Positions 1 through 5,346 are shown, numbered from the stretch's first letter. The stretch: 6,092 nt of DNA from CAZNMF01 sp035547155 (GCA_035547155.1 DASZVJ010000037.1:1-6092); one strand, 5' to 3'. Notes: a model not told the origin generated them from the letters alone. Program-made: numbers and translations.

Positions 1-369
1 CTCGATCTGGTGAAGACGAATTTCTACCGCGGCCAGCGCGTCCACCACGTGCAGCCCGGCATCGTGCAGTTCGGCGATCCCCAGACGCGCAACATGCAGA
101 AGGCGCCCGACTGGGGCTTCGGCGGAAGCGGCCGGCCGATCGGCGTGAAAGAGACGTCGAAGCACACGTTCGATCGCGGCGCCGTCGGCTACGCCTATCG
201 CACCGATCAGCGGCCGGAAGATGCGGATAGCCAGATCTTCATTCTGCGCATCGCGAATCCGACGCTGAACGGCAAGTACGCGTATCTCGGCCACGTCACC
301 AAGGGCATGGAGGTCGTCGACAAGCTCGCCGTGCCGGATCTGATCAAGAACGTCACGTTGAAGCCCTAG
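1..369 (+). CDS. Cyclophilin-type peptidyl-prolyl isomerase, 3' part
   Basis: The frame is open from the first base, so the start lies outside the window; 122 codons are visible. Cyclophilins fold into a beta-barrel that catalyses cis-trans isomerisation of Xaa-Pro bonds. Family signatures seen are VQPGIVQFGDP (visible residues 17-27), GAVGYAY, the core SQIFI, which keeps the Gln and second Phe of SQFFI, and the C-terminal GKYAYLGHVTKGMEVVDKL. The catalytic Arg of the usual FHRV motif appears to be His (VHHV, visible residues 14-17), and the Trp and His positions near the C-terminal strand are Thr and Tyr. Activity may therefore be low, or the protein may act mainly as a binding module. The N-terminus is missing, so export cannot be judged. 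The next gene starts 3 bp after the stop, implying co-transcription. The fold is confident; catalysis is not. Confidence 0.88.
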   Translation, partial: LDLVKTNFYRGQRVHHVQPGIVQFGDPQTRNMQKAPDWGFGGSGRPIGVKETSKHTFDRGAVGYAYRTDQRPEDADSQIFILRIANPTLNGKYAYLGHVTKGMEVVDKLAVPDLIKNVTLKP

Positions 370-372
370 GCG

Positions 373-1323
373 GTGGACGCCTTCGCGCTCGGCGCGAACC
401 TGCCGTGGCTTCGCTACGGTTGCGATGTCGGCGCGAATGCGTGGCAGCCGCGCGGCGGCCTCGCGACGCGCGGCGTGCCGCCAGAGGTCGACGCGACGCT
501 CACGTCGCTCGCCGGCGCCGGCGCGTCGATTGTCCGCTGGTTTCTCTTCTGTGACGGCCGCGCCGGCATCGTCTTCGACGATGCCGGCTGGCCCGCGGGT
601 CTGGACGCCTTCGTCTTCGCCGACCTCGACGCCGCGGTCGCGCTCGCACGCCGCACCGGCGTGCGAGTCGTCTTCACCCTCTTCGATTTCCTCTGGTGCC
701 GCCGTAGCCGTCTCGTCGACGGCGTGCGGATCGGCGGGCACCGGCGCGTGCTCACGCACGCACCGGGCCGGACCGCGCTGCTCGATCGCGTCGTCGCGCC
801 GGTGTTGCGCCGCTACGGCGCAGAGCCGGCGATCGCGGCGTGGGACGTCATCAACGAGCCGGACTGGGTCACGCGTGGAATGGGCGCGCGCAACCCGTTC
901 GCGGCCGTCGGCCGCGACGCGATGCGCGCGTTCGTCGGGGACACGGCGTCGCTCGTCCGCGCGCTGACGACGCAGCCGGTGACTGTGGGATCGGCACGCG
1001 CGCGAGGACTCGAGCTCGTTCGCGGCCTGGGACTCGACTTCTATCAGGTGCACTGGTACGACCGCTTCGAGCGGCGTCATCCGATCGCGACGCCGGTCCA
1101 CGAGCTCGGTCTGGATCGCCCGGTCGTGCTCGGCGAGCTGCCGACGTGCGGATCGCGCCGCGACGCGGCCTGGCTGATCGCGGCGGCTCGACGCGCCGGC
1201 TACGCCGGCGCGTGGCTGTGGTCGTTGTACGCGGAGGATGGGTCGACTGACGGACGCCGCGCAGCGGACGCGCTGCGCGACGTCAGTTCGGCATCGCGAG
1301 ATCCGGCATCGGACGCGCCATGA
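373..1323 (+). CDS. GH5-like (clan GH-A) glycoside hydrolase
   Basis: A 316-residue single-domain TIM-barrel hydrolase. The clan GH-A pattern is clear: Arg in SIVRWF on an early strand, the acid/base Glu162 in WDVINEPDW, a QVHWYD strand motif with His227 and Tyr229, the nucleophile Glu255 in VVLGELPTCG, and a late Trp in GAWLWSLYAEDG. Clan members cleave beta-glycosidic bonds by a retaining mechanism; the substrate (cellulose, mannan or other) cannot be read from this sequence. The GTG start is chosen because it lies 3 bp after the cyclophilin stop and because family-like sequence (GANLPWLRYG) begins at once. No good Shine-Dalgarno is visible, so translation may be coupled to the upstream gene. 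No signal peptide is seen, suggesting a cytoplasmic protein or one with a different start. The 3' end overlaps the convergent radical SAM gene by 41 bp. Confidence 0.85.
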   Translation: MDAFALGANLPWLRYGCDVGANAWQPRGGLATRGVPPEVDATLTSLAGAGASIVRWFLFCDGRAGIVFDDAGWPAGLDAFVFADLDAAVALARRTGVRVVFTLFDFLWCRRSRLVDGVRIGGHRRVLTHAPGRTALLDRVVAPVLRRYGAEPAIAAWDVINEPDWVTRGMGARNPFAAVGRDAMRAFVGDTASLVRALTTQPVTVGSARARGLELVRGLGLDFYQVHWYDRFERRHPIATPVHELGLDRPVVLGELPTCGSRRDAAWLIAAARRAGYAGAWLWSLYAEDGSTDGRRAADALRDVSSASRDPASDAP

Positions 1324-2791
1324 ACAGCCGGCGCGCGGCGCGGCCGATCCACTTTGCGCGCGTGACCGATCGCGAGACGCGCGCGCTGTCGGTGGCGATG
1401 CCGGTGTTGGCGTACATCTGGCGATAGAGCTTCGAGATCAACACGAACGCCAGACGCGACTTGAGCGACGTCACGACGCCCGAGCGCTCCCAGATCCGCC
1501 GCCAGCTGTAGAACTCGTCCCACACGCTCTGCGTCCGCGTGCGGATCTCCTCAGACGACATCGTCGGATGCGGCATGAAGATCTTCGGCCGCCGCGACTC
1601 GTCGATCAGCCAGTGCGTCGTCACCGGCACGCCGTCGACTGTCGGCGGATCGACTTGCTCCTTGGCCCACTTCTCGAAATCGATCGTGCCCGGGAATGGC
1701 GTGAGCAGCACGAACTGCGCGAACGTGAGGTCGGCCTTCTCGGCGAGCTTCAGCGTCGTTTCGAACGTGTCGGCGCGATCGCTCGGCAAGCCGAAGATGA
1801 ACGAGCCGAGGATGTGGATGCCGTGCTTGCGGAATTGCTTCAACCGCGCGACGAGCTCGTCGCCGTGCAGGTTGAAGCCCTTGTAGACGTCCTTGAGGCC
1901 CTCGCTCGTGACCGACTCGACGCCGACGAGCGCGCCGCGGATCTTCGCGCGGCGCATGGCTTCGAGAAACTCTTCGTCCTCGGCGGCCTCCATGGTGATC
2001 TGCGTGAAGAACACCATGTCGTCTGGCAGCTGCGCGAGCTTGGCCATCAGCGCAAATCGTTCGGCGCGGATCGCTTCGAGCTCGTGGAGGCGCGTCGGGT
2101 CCTGACGACGGCGCGCGGCCGCGAGATCGCCGAGCGGCACGGGATAGAAGTTGTCGTCGGCGAGCGCGACGAACTTGAAGCCGCGCCGGCGCAACTCCAC
2201 GATCTCACCGACGATCAGGTCGACCTCGCGCACGCGCGGCTTCTGACCGTCGGTCCGCCAGACCGAGCAGAACGAGCAGTGCTTCGGGCACCCTCGCACC
2301 GTCTGCACGGACGCCCACATGTAGCTGTCCTTCGGCAGGAGGTCCCAACGCGCCGGCACGAACTCGTCGCCGGCGATCCGTCCGCCTTCGTAGACGCGGC
2401 ACGGCTTGCCTTCGAGACAGTCGCGTACGACTTGCGGCCAGATGCGATCGCCGTCGCCTTTGACGACCGCGTGCGCGCCGCCGCGCTCGAGCACTTCATC
2501 GGGAAAGAGCGTGCTGTGAATACCGCCGAAGACGACCCACGCGCCGCGATCGCGCACCGCGCGGCCGATCTCGTAGCCGCGACGCGCGTTGCCGCTATGA
2601 ATGCCGATGCCGACGACATCGCCCTTGGCGATCGTCGAGAGATCCAGCCGCTCGAGCGACTCGTCGACGATGTGCGGGTCGCCCCATTCAGTGCCGCTTG
2701 CGGCGGCGAGGACGAAGAGCCAGCGGGGTGTGATAACAGCGGTGCCGAACGTCGTGCGGCTGGGATTGACGAGGTGAATGCGTGGTGCCAT
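1283..2791 (-). CDS. B12-binding domain radical SAM protein (BchE/HpnP-like)
   Basis: 502 residues. The N-terminal ~140 residues look like a cobalamin-binding Rossmann domain of the BchE type: VVFGGIHSTLFPDEVL (86-101) followed by AVVKGDGD (108-115), matching the family pattern vvlGGpHat..peevL....vvrGeGe. The classical DxHxxG cobalamin ligand motif is absent, as in many BchE-type proteins. The radical SAM [4Fe-4S] motif is Cys168-Pro-Lys-His-Cys172-Ser-Phe-Cys175. Later barrel motifs include GVESV and ILGSFIFGLPSD. The last ~110 residues (HPTMSSEEI ... FYSWRRIW) resemble the extension found after the barrel in hopanoid-methylase-like proteins. Such enzymes catalyse methylations, ring closures or rearrangements; the substrate here is unknown and no pathway partner is nearby. 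The ATG start has GAGG 10 nt upstream. The gene lies downstream of a small same-strand gene (127-bp gap) and converges on the hydrolase. Confidence 0.88.
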   Translation of the reverse strand: MAPRIHLVNPSRTTFGTAVITPRWLFVLAAASGTEWGDPHIVDESLERLDLSTIAKGDVVGIGIHSGNARRGYEIGRAVRDRGAWVVFGGIHSTLFPDEVLERGGAHAVVKGDGDRIWPQVVRDCLEGKPCRVYEGGRIAGDEFVPARWDLLPKDSYMWASVQTVRGCPKHCSFCSVWRTDGQKPRVREVDLIVGEIVELRRRGFKFVALADDNFYPVPLGDLAAARRRQDPTRLHELEAIRAERFALMAKLAQLPDDMVFFTQITMEAAEDEEFLEAMRRAKIRGALVGVESVTSEGLKDVYKGFNLHGDELVARLKQFRKHGIHILGSFIFGLPSDRADTFETTLKLAEKADLTFAQFVLLTPFPGTIDFEKWAKEQVDPPTVDGVPVTTHWLIDESRRPKIFMPHPTMSSEEIRTRTQSVWDEFYSWRRIWERSGVVTSLKSRLAFVLISKLYRQMYANTGIATDSARVSRSVTRAKWIGRAARRLFMARPMPDLAMPN

Positions 2792-2918
2792 CCGTGGGGA
2801 ACCTCAGAGACACACCACGAGCGCTCCGATTCCGGCCCAACCCGGGACGGTAGAACGTCTATCAGCCAGCAGTGTGCGTACGGACTATACCGTGATTCGA
2901 CCCGTTGAGCGGGATTGA
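2792..2918 (-). other. Gap upstream of radical SAM gene
   Basis: A 127-bp gap between the small charged protein and the radical SAM gene, both on the minus strand. A TATAGT sequence (minus strand, 2884-2889) resembles a -10 box, but no matching -35 is seen at 15-18 bp. A 4-bp CCCG/CGGG stem just after the upstream stop is too short to call a terminator. Whether the two genes share a transcript is open. Confidence 0.25.
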
Positions 2919-3179
2919 CTAGGCGGACTCGTCGCCGCTCTCGTCCTCGTCTTCGTCGCCCCACGGATTGGGCTGGGGCCCTGGCACGATGCCGGCGATG
3001 TCCGGATCTTCTCCGGCAGGGGCGTCCGGCTCATGCGACTTGCGCATTTTGGCCTCGAGCCGGCGAGCAGCCTTCTGCTGCTGCTTCTCCTGTCGGGCGC
3101 GCTCACGCGCCCGTTTGTTCTGTGTAGGACGGGACTTCTGCACGAACCCTCCGACGGCGTACTCCCCACCGAACGGCAT
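2919..3179 (-). CDS. Small charged protein of unknown function
   Basis: 86 residues in three parts: a short N-terminus (MPFGGEYAVGGFVQK), a very basic, Arg/Lys/Gln/Ala-rich stretch (about residues 16-47, e.g. NKRARERARQEKQQQKAARR) likely to be one long helix or coiled coil, and an acidic C-terminus with the segment EDPDIAGIVPGPQPNPWG before an Asp/Glu/Ser tail. The charge split and the DPDIAGIVPGPQP segment look like a small bacterial family I have seen only as hypothetical; I cannot assign a function. The frame stays open far upstream, antisense to the RRM gene, but that part is low-complexity shadow. I start at the ATG at 3179, with AAGAG about 10 nt upstream; a GTG further upstream (IVIGES...) is possible. 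It is divergent from the RRM gene. A basic helix with an acidic tail would suit nucleic-acid or ribosome contact, which is inference only. Confidence 0.6.
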   Translation of the reverse strand: MPFGGEYAVGGFVQKSRPTQNKRARERARQEKQQQKAARRLEAKMRKSHEPDAPAGEDPDIAGIVPGPQPNPWGDEDEDESGDESA

Positions 3180-3357
3180 GAGCGGCAGGCTCTTGCATGG
3201 TAGTCCAGGCCGGCGCCCATTTGCCAACGATTCGCCAATCACGATATGCTGGCCATGTTGAGCTAGCCCGCCGCTGAGAGTCCTGAGACGATCGAGCCTG
3301 TTTCTCGCTTCCCTCTTGCCCTGCAGCAGTTTGTGGATGGTCCACCGGCTAAATGTG
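3180..3357. other. Divergent gap before the RRM gene
   Basis: Together with the hairpin leader that follows, this forms a 231-bp divergent region between the small charged gene (minus) and the RRM gene (plus). It should hold promoters for both. I find no convincing -35/-10 pair: TTGCCC at 3316 and TTGTGG at 3331 have no good -10 at the right distance. No further open frame with a credible start stands out here. Confidence 0.3.
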
Positions 3358-3398
3358 AGCCCGCGCGCGTGCGCGGCTTGTCCGCATGCTCTGCGGAC
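3358..3398 (+). promoter_or_regulatory. Twin-hairpin leader before the RRM gene
   Basis: Two strong stems lie one base apart just before the ribosome binding site. The first pairs 3358-3366 with 3371-3378 (8 bp, one bulged C, GCGU loop). The second pairs GTCCGCA (3380-3386) with TGCGGAC (3392-3398) over a 5-nt loop. The Shine-Dalgarno GAGGG (3403-3407) begins 5 nt after the second stem. Such a structured leader could affect translation or mRNA stability; cold-inducible RNA-binding protein genes often have regulatory leaders. Pairing is seen directly; function is inferred. Confidence 0.45.
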
Positions 3399-3410
3399 GA
3401 TAGAGGGACA

Positions 3411-3770
3411 ATGAATCTGAAGTTGTACGTCGGCAATCTCGCGTTTTCCACCGAGGAAAACGCCATCCAGAGCCTCTTTGCGCAGGCGGGCCCTGTGCAG
3501 TCGGTCAATCTCATCCGCGATCGGGCGACGGGTCAGTCGCGCGGCTTCGCGTTCGTCGAGATGGAGACGGAAGACGGCGCCCGCACGGCGATCGACCAGT
3601 TCCACGAGCGCGAGCTCGATGGACGCCGGCTGACGGTCAACGAGGCGCGTCCGCAGGCGCCGCGCGGTGACTTCGGCGGCAACGGCGGCGGTGGTGGCCG
3701 GGGCCGTTCGAACGGCGGCGGGTTCGGCAGTGGCGGTGGTGGCAACCGCCGCCGCGAGCCGCGCTGGTAG
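3411..3770 (+). CDS. Single-RRM glycine-rich RNA-binding protein
   Basis: 119 residues. One RNA recognition motif fills residues 3-80, with RNP2 LYVGNL (5-10) and RNP1 RGFAFVEM (44-51). The aromatic residues Tyr6, Phe46 and Phe48 are positioned to stack on RNA bases. DGRRLTVNEARPQ ends the domain. The remaining ~35 residues are a Gly/Arg/Asn-rich disordered tail ending NRRREPRW, like the tails of cyanobacterial Rbp and plant GRP proteins. The family binds single-stranded RNA in the cytoplasm and is often cold-induced or implicated in mRNA stability and localisation. I start at the ATG at 3411 because GAGGG lies 3 nt before it and the RRM begins at once; upstream in-frame codons add only non-homologous sequence. 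A strong hairpin follows the stop and a twin-hairpin leader precedes the start. Confidence 0.93.
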   Translation: MNLKLYVGNLAFSTEENAIQSLFAQAGPVQSVNLIRDRATGQSRGFAFVEMETEDGARTAIDQFHERELDGRRLTVNEARPQAPRGDFGGNGGGGGRGRSNGGGFGSGGGGNRRREPRW

Positions 3771-3783
3771 CACACATACGCGA

Positions 3784-3811
3784 CACGGGCCCGGCGTGAG
3801 CCGGGCCCGTG
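3784..3811 (+). terminator. 12-bp hairpin with GUGA tetraloop after RRM gene
   Basis: CACGGGCCCGGC (3784-3795) pairs perfectly with 3800-3811 across the loop GTGA, a GNRA-type tetraloop in the RNA. It begins 13 bp after the RRM stop. No T-run follows (CTGCGACGTC), so it is either a U-poor terminator or an RNA 3'-end stabiliser rather than a textbook intrinsic terminator. Confidence 0.65.
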
Positions 3812-3865
3812 CTGCGACGTCAGTCAATCTGTTGGTCTCGCGCCGCTCCCCGCGAGCCGGCCGTC

Positions 3866-3871
3866 AGGAGG
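3866..3871 (+). promoter_or_regulatory. Strong RBS that fixes a GTG start
   Basis: A perfect AGGAGG Shine-Dalgarno lies 4 nt before the GTG at 3876. Its strength and position decide the start of the 76-residue gene. A 6-bp stem (3837-3842 with 3851-3856, 8-nt loop) lies just upstream of it. Confidence 0.75.
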
Positions 3872-3875
3872 TTCC

Positions 3876-4106
3876 GTGAAGCTCTTTGCCAAAGGCAACC
3901 GCGTAGCACAAGCGAACTACGGCGCCGGCACGGTCGTGTCATCGGACGAGCGCTATACGATCATCGAGTTCGACAACCACGGCCGCCGCACGTTCATCAC
4001 CGACATGGTGACCCTGGCCAAGTCCGACGAGCCAGCCCCGAACAAGCCGGCCAAAGCCAAGCGCACGAAGAAGGCTGCTGCCGCCGCCGAAGCCGCGAAG
4101 GAGTAG
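3876..4106 (+). CDS. Small Tudor/SH3-like protein with Lys/Ala tail
   Basis: 76 residues. Residues 4-47 (FAKGNRVAQANYGAGTVVSS ... TIIEFDNHGRRTF ... MVTL) follow the pattern GxxVxHxxFGxGxVv.....tV.F..hGxktf....v.L. This is the small beta-barrel seen at the C-terminus of UvrD/PcrA helicases, where it contacts RNA polymerase, and in similar short bacterial proteins. Residues 48-76 are a Lys/Ala/Pro tail (NKPAKAKRTKK then an Ala/Glu run), likely disordered and able to contact nucleic acid. No helicase is attached, so this is a stand-alone version of the module. It lies 105 bp after the RRM gene on the same strand, but a strong hairpin separates them. It converges on yceI with a 49-bp gap. The fold is a pattern-based guess of moderate strength; a role in transcription or RNA handling is inference. 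Confidence 0.8.
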   Translation: MKLFAKGNRVAQANYGAGTVVSSDERYTIIEFDNHGRRTFITDMVTLAKSDEPAPNKPAKAKRTKKAAAAAEAAKE

Positions 4107-4123
4107 CGTCGAACGTCGACGCT
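4105..4123. terminator. Hairpin between convergent genes
   Basis: AGCGTCGA (4105-4112) pairs perfectly with TCGACGCT (4116-4123) over a 3-nt loop. It overlaps the stop codon of the small Tudor-like gene and lies in the 49-bp gap before the convergent yceI stop. It could end transcripts from either side, but neither strand has a T-run after it. Confidence 0.4.
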
Positions 4124-4155
4124 CCCCTCGCCTGCCCCGAGCCCCGTCAAGAGGG

Positions 4156-4704
4156 CTACTTCGCGACGGCTTGCACGGACAAGCTGATACGGACCTCGTC
4201 GCCGACGAGGAACCCGCCGGTCTCGAGCGTCGCGTTCCAGTTCAGACCGAAATCCTTGCGGTTGATCGTCGACTCGCCCTCGAACGCGATTCGCTCGCCG
4301 CCCCATGGATCCTTCGCCACGCCGAGGTACTCGACGGCGAAGGTCACCGTCTTCGTCACGCCGCGGATCGTGAGCGCGCCGGTGACGTCGTACGCGTCGC
4401 CGCCCTTCGACGTGATGCGCTCGCTCACGAACGTCAGCGTCGGAAACTCGTCGACCTTGAAGAAGTCGCCGGTGCGCAGGTGGGTGTCGCGATCCGCCTG
4501 GTTCGTGTCGACGCTCCCCGCTTGAATCGTGAAGCGCACCGACGAGCGCGTCGGATCCACCGCGTCGAACTGGATGTCGCCCTCGAACTGCGAGAAGCGG
4601 CCTCGCACCTTGGTCAACAGATGGCGCACCTGAAAGGCGACGTCCGAGTGGGCGGCGTCGACGTGAAACGTGCGCAGGGTGGAAGCAGTGGCCGTGCTGG
4701 TCAT
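4156..4704 (-). CDS. YceI family protein (lipid/polyisoprenoid-binding)
   Basis: 182 residues covering one full YceI beta-barrel (lipocalin-like), which binds isoprenoid or other lipid chains in its core. Hallmarks in order: FHVDAAHSDVAFQVRHL (13-29) then KVRGRFSQFEGDI (32-44), SVDTNQADRDTHLRTGDFF (64-82), EFPTLTFVSERI (86-97), TGALTIRGVTKTVTF (108-122), and NRKDFGLNW ... GDEVRISLSVQAV at the end. Unlike E. coli YceI there is no signal peptide: the protein begins MTSTATASTLRTFHVD, so it should stay in the cytoplasm. The ATG start is supported by GGAGGA (4711-4716 on the complement) 6 nt upstream. It lies 61 bp downstream of marR on the same strand; marR-yceI pairs are a recurrent arrangement and suggest control by the MarR protein. 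A degraded copy of the marR operator lies in the gap. Confidence 0.93.
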   Translation of the reverse strand: MTSTATASTLRTFHVDAAHSDVAFQVRHLLTKVRGRFSQFEGDIQFDAVDPTRSSVRFTIQAGSVDTNQADRDTHLRTGDFFKVDEFPTLTFVSERITSKGGDAYDVTGALTIRGVTKTVTFAVEYLGVAKDPWGGERIAFEGESTINRKDFGLNWNATLETGGFLVGDEVRISLSVQAVAK

Positions 4705-4733
4705 GATTGGTCCTCCGAGTATGCGTTCACACA

Positions 4734-4761
4734 GTTATTGTCTAAACACTTATTGCGGCAA
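4734..4761 (-). promoter_or_regulatory. Possible yceI promoter and degraded MarR site
   Basis: Within the 61-bp marR-yceI gap, the plus strand reads ATTGTC-TA-AACACT-TATTG (4737-4755). AACACT plus YATTG repeats the right half and flank of the perfect operator before marR (5266-5276) with one difference, while the left half matches at 4 of 6 bases. On the minus strand, TTGCCG (4756-4761) and AATAAC (4734-4739), 16 bp apart, are weak -35/-10 candidates with the site between them. TAGACA (4739-4744) is another possible -35, but its -10 would be only 15 bp away. Confidence 0.45.
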
Positions 4762-4765
4762 AAAA

Positions 4766-5245
4766 TCAGTCCGGTCCGTTGCGCGCCAGCGTGAGCAGCG
4801 AGACGAGCTGCTCGAGCTGCGCCTTGTCCAGATGGCCGAGATGCTGGCGATGGATCGCGCAGATTTCCTTGTCGAGCCGATCGACGATCGCCAGGCCCTT
4901 GGCCGTGATGTGCGTGCTGACGTAACGGCGATCGTCGTTGCCGCGCACGCGCGCAATCAGCGCCATCTGCTCCATGCGATCGAGCAGCCGCGTGACGTCC
5001 GGCACGCGCCGAATCAGCCGCGCGCCGACTTCATTGCGGCACAGCCCGGCGTCGCCCGCGCCGCGCAGGATGCGTAGTACGTTGTATTGCGTCTGCGTGA
5101 TGTCGAACGGCTTCAGCGCCTGCGCCAGCGCGTGCTCGAGCACCGCGGACGTGCGGGCGACGTTCAGCGCCGCCTCTTCCTCGAGGCTCCGCCACGGCTT
5201 GTTCTGCTTGAGCTCCTCTTTCAGGCTCTTCAGCGGCTTGGCCAC
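4766..5245 (-). CDS. MarR family transcriptional regulator
   Basis: 159 residues, typical MarR length. The order is a dimerisation helix (about 22-43), TQTQYNVLRILRGAG (50-64), a helix-turn-helix with NEVGARLIRRVPDVTRLLDRMEQM (71-94), the beta-wing RVRGNDDRRYVSTHIT (99-114) with the diagnostic Asp-Asp-Arg-Arg, and a C-terminal dimerisation helix. MarR dimers bind palindromic operators and are usually released by small ligands or oxidation. Cys69 and Cys129 are present, but nothing shows they are sensors. The start is GTG; no Shine-Dalgarno precedes it and the predicted transcription start falls on the G of that codon, so translation is probably leaderless. No internal in-frame ATG precedes the conserved region. 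A perfect inverted repeat in the promoter spacer implies autoregulation, and yceI follows as the likely target. Confidence 0.92.
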   Translation of the reverse strand: MAKPLKSLKEELKQNKPWRSLEEEAALNVARTSAVLEHALAQALKPFDITQTQYNVLRILRGAGDAGLCRNEVGARLIRRVPDVTRLLDRMEQMALIARVRGNDDRRYVSTHITAKGLAIVDRLDKEICAIHRQHLGHLDKAQLEQLVSLLTLARNGPD

Positions 5246-5251
5246 GGAACG

Positions 5252-5280
5252 ATATTAAGTGTTACAACACTCATTGTCAA
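5252..5280 (-). promoter_or_regulatory. marR promoter, -35 TTGACA / -10 TAATAT
   Basis: On the minus strand a perfect -35 TTGACA (5275-5280) is followed by exactly 17 bp and then TAATAT (5252-5257), a -10 keeping the key T1, A2 and T6. Only 6 bp separate the -10 from the GTG start codon, so the usual 6-8 nt spacing puts the first transcribed base at or within a base of the G of GTG (5245). Confidence 0.75.
5258..5271. promoter_or_regulatory. Operator palindrome in the marR promoter spacer
   Basis: AGTGTT-AC-AACACT is a perfect 6+2+6 inverted repeat lying wholly between the -35 and -10 boxes. MarR-type dimers bind palindromes of this size, and a dimer here would block RNA polymerase. The binding protein is inferred from position, as the repeat abuts the marR gene. 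Confidence 0.65.
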
Positions 5281-5316
5281 GGGCGAGGAAATTGGGCGGC
5301 CACGGGGGCGCCCCTA

Positions 5317-5344
5317 CGTCGCCCGTCGCCCGTGGCCCGTAGCC
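5317..5344. repeat. Four tandem 7-bp repeats CGTNGCC
   Basis: CGTCGCC, CGTCGCC, CGTGGCC and CGTAGCC follow one another without spacing. Only the fourth base varies. The array lies between the two inverted hairpin elements. Confidence 0.7.
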
Positions 5345-5346
5345 TG

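Noticed and set aside
1238..2908. A 556-codon open frame on the plus strand
   Set aside because: It lies antisense to the radical SAM gene, has an Arg/Asp/His-rich composition typical of a GC-rich shadow frame, and shows no domain, while the opposite strand has clear motifs.
3331..3355. TTGTGG / TAAATG as a promoter for the RRM gene
   Set aside because: The spacing is only 13 bp, too short for a sigma-70-type promoter.
3180..3827. Upstream extension of the small charged gene (302 codons in total)
   Set aside because: This part runs antisense through the RRM gene and its terminator hairpin and is low-complexity Ala/Arg/Thr sequence; only the part from the ATG at 3179 looks like protein.
4760..4770. 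Run of six T just after the marR stop (minus strand) as an intrinsic terminator
   Set aside because: No stable stem precedes it, and yceI directly follows on the same strand; the T-run is more likely part of the AT-rich promoter patch.
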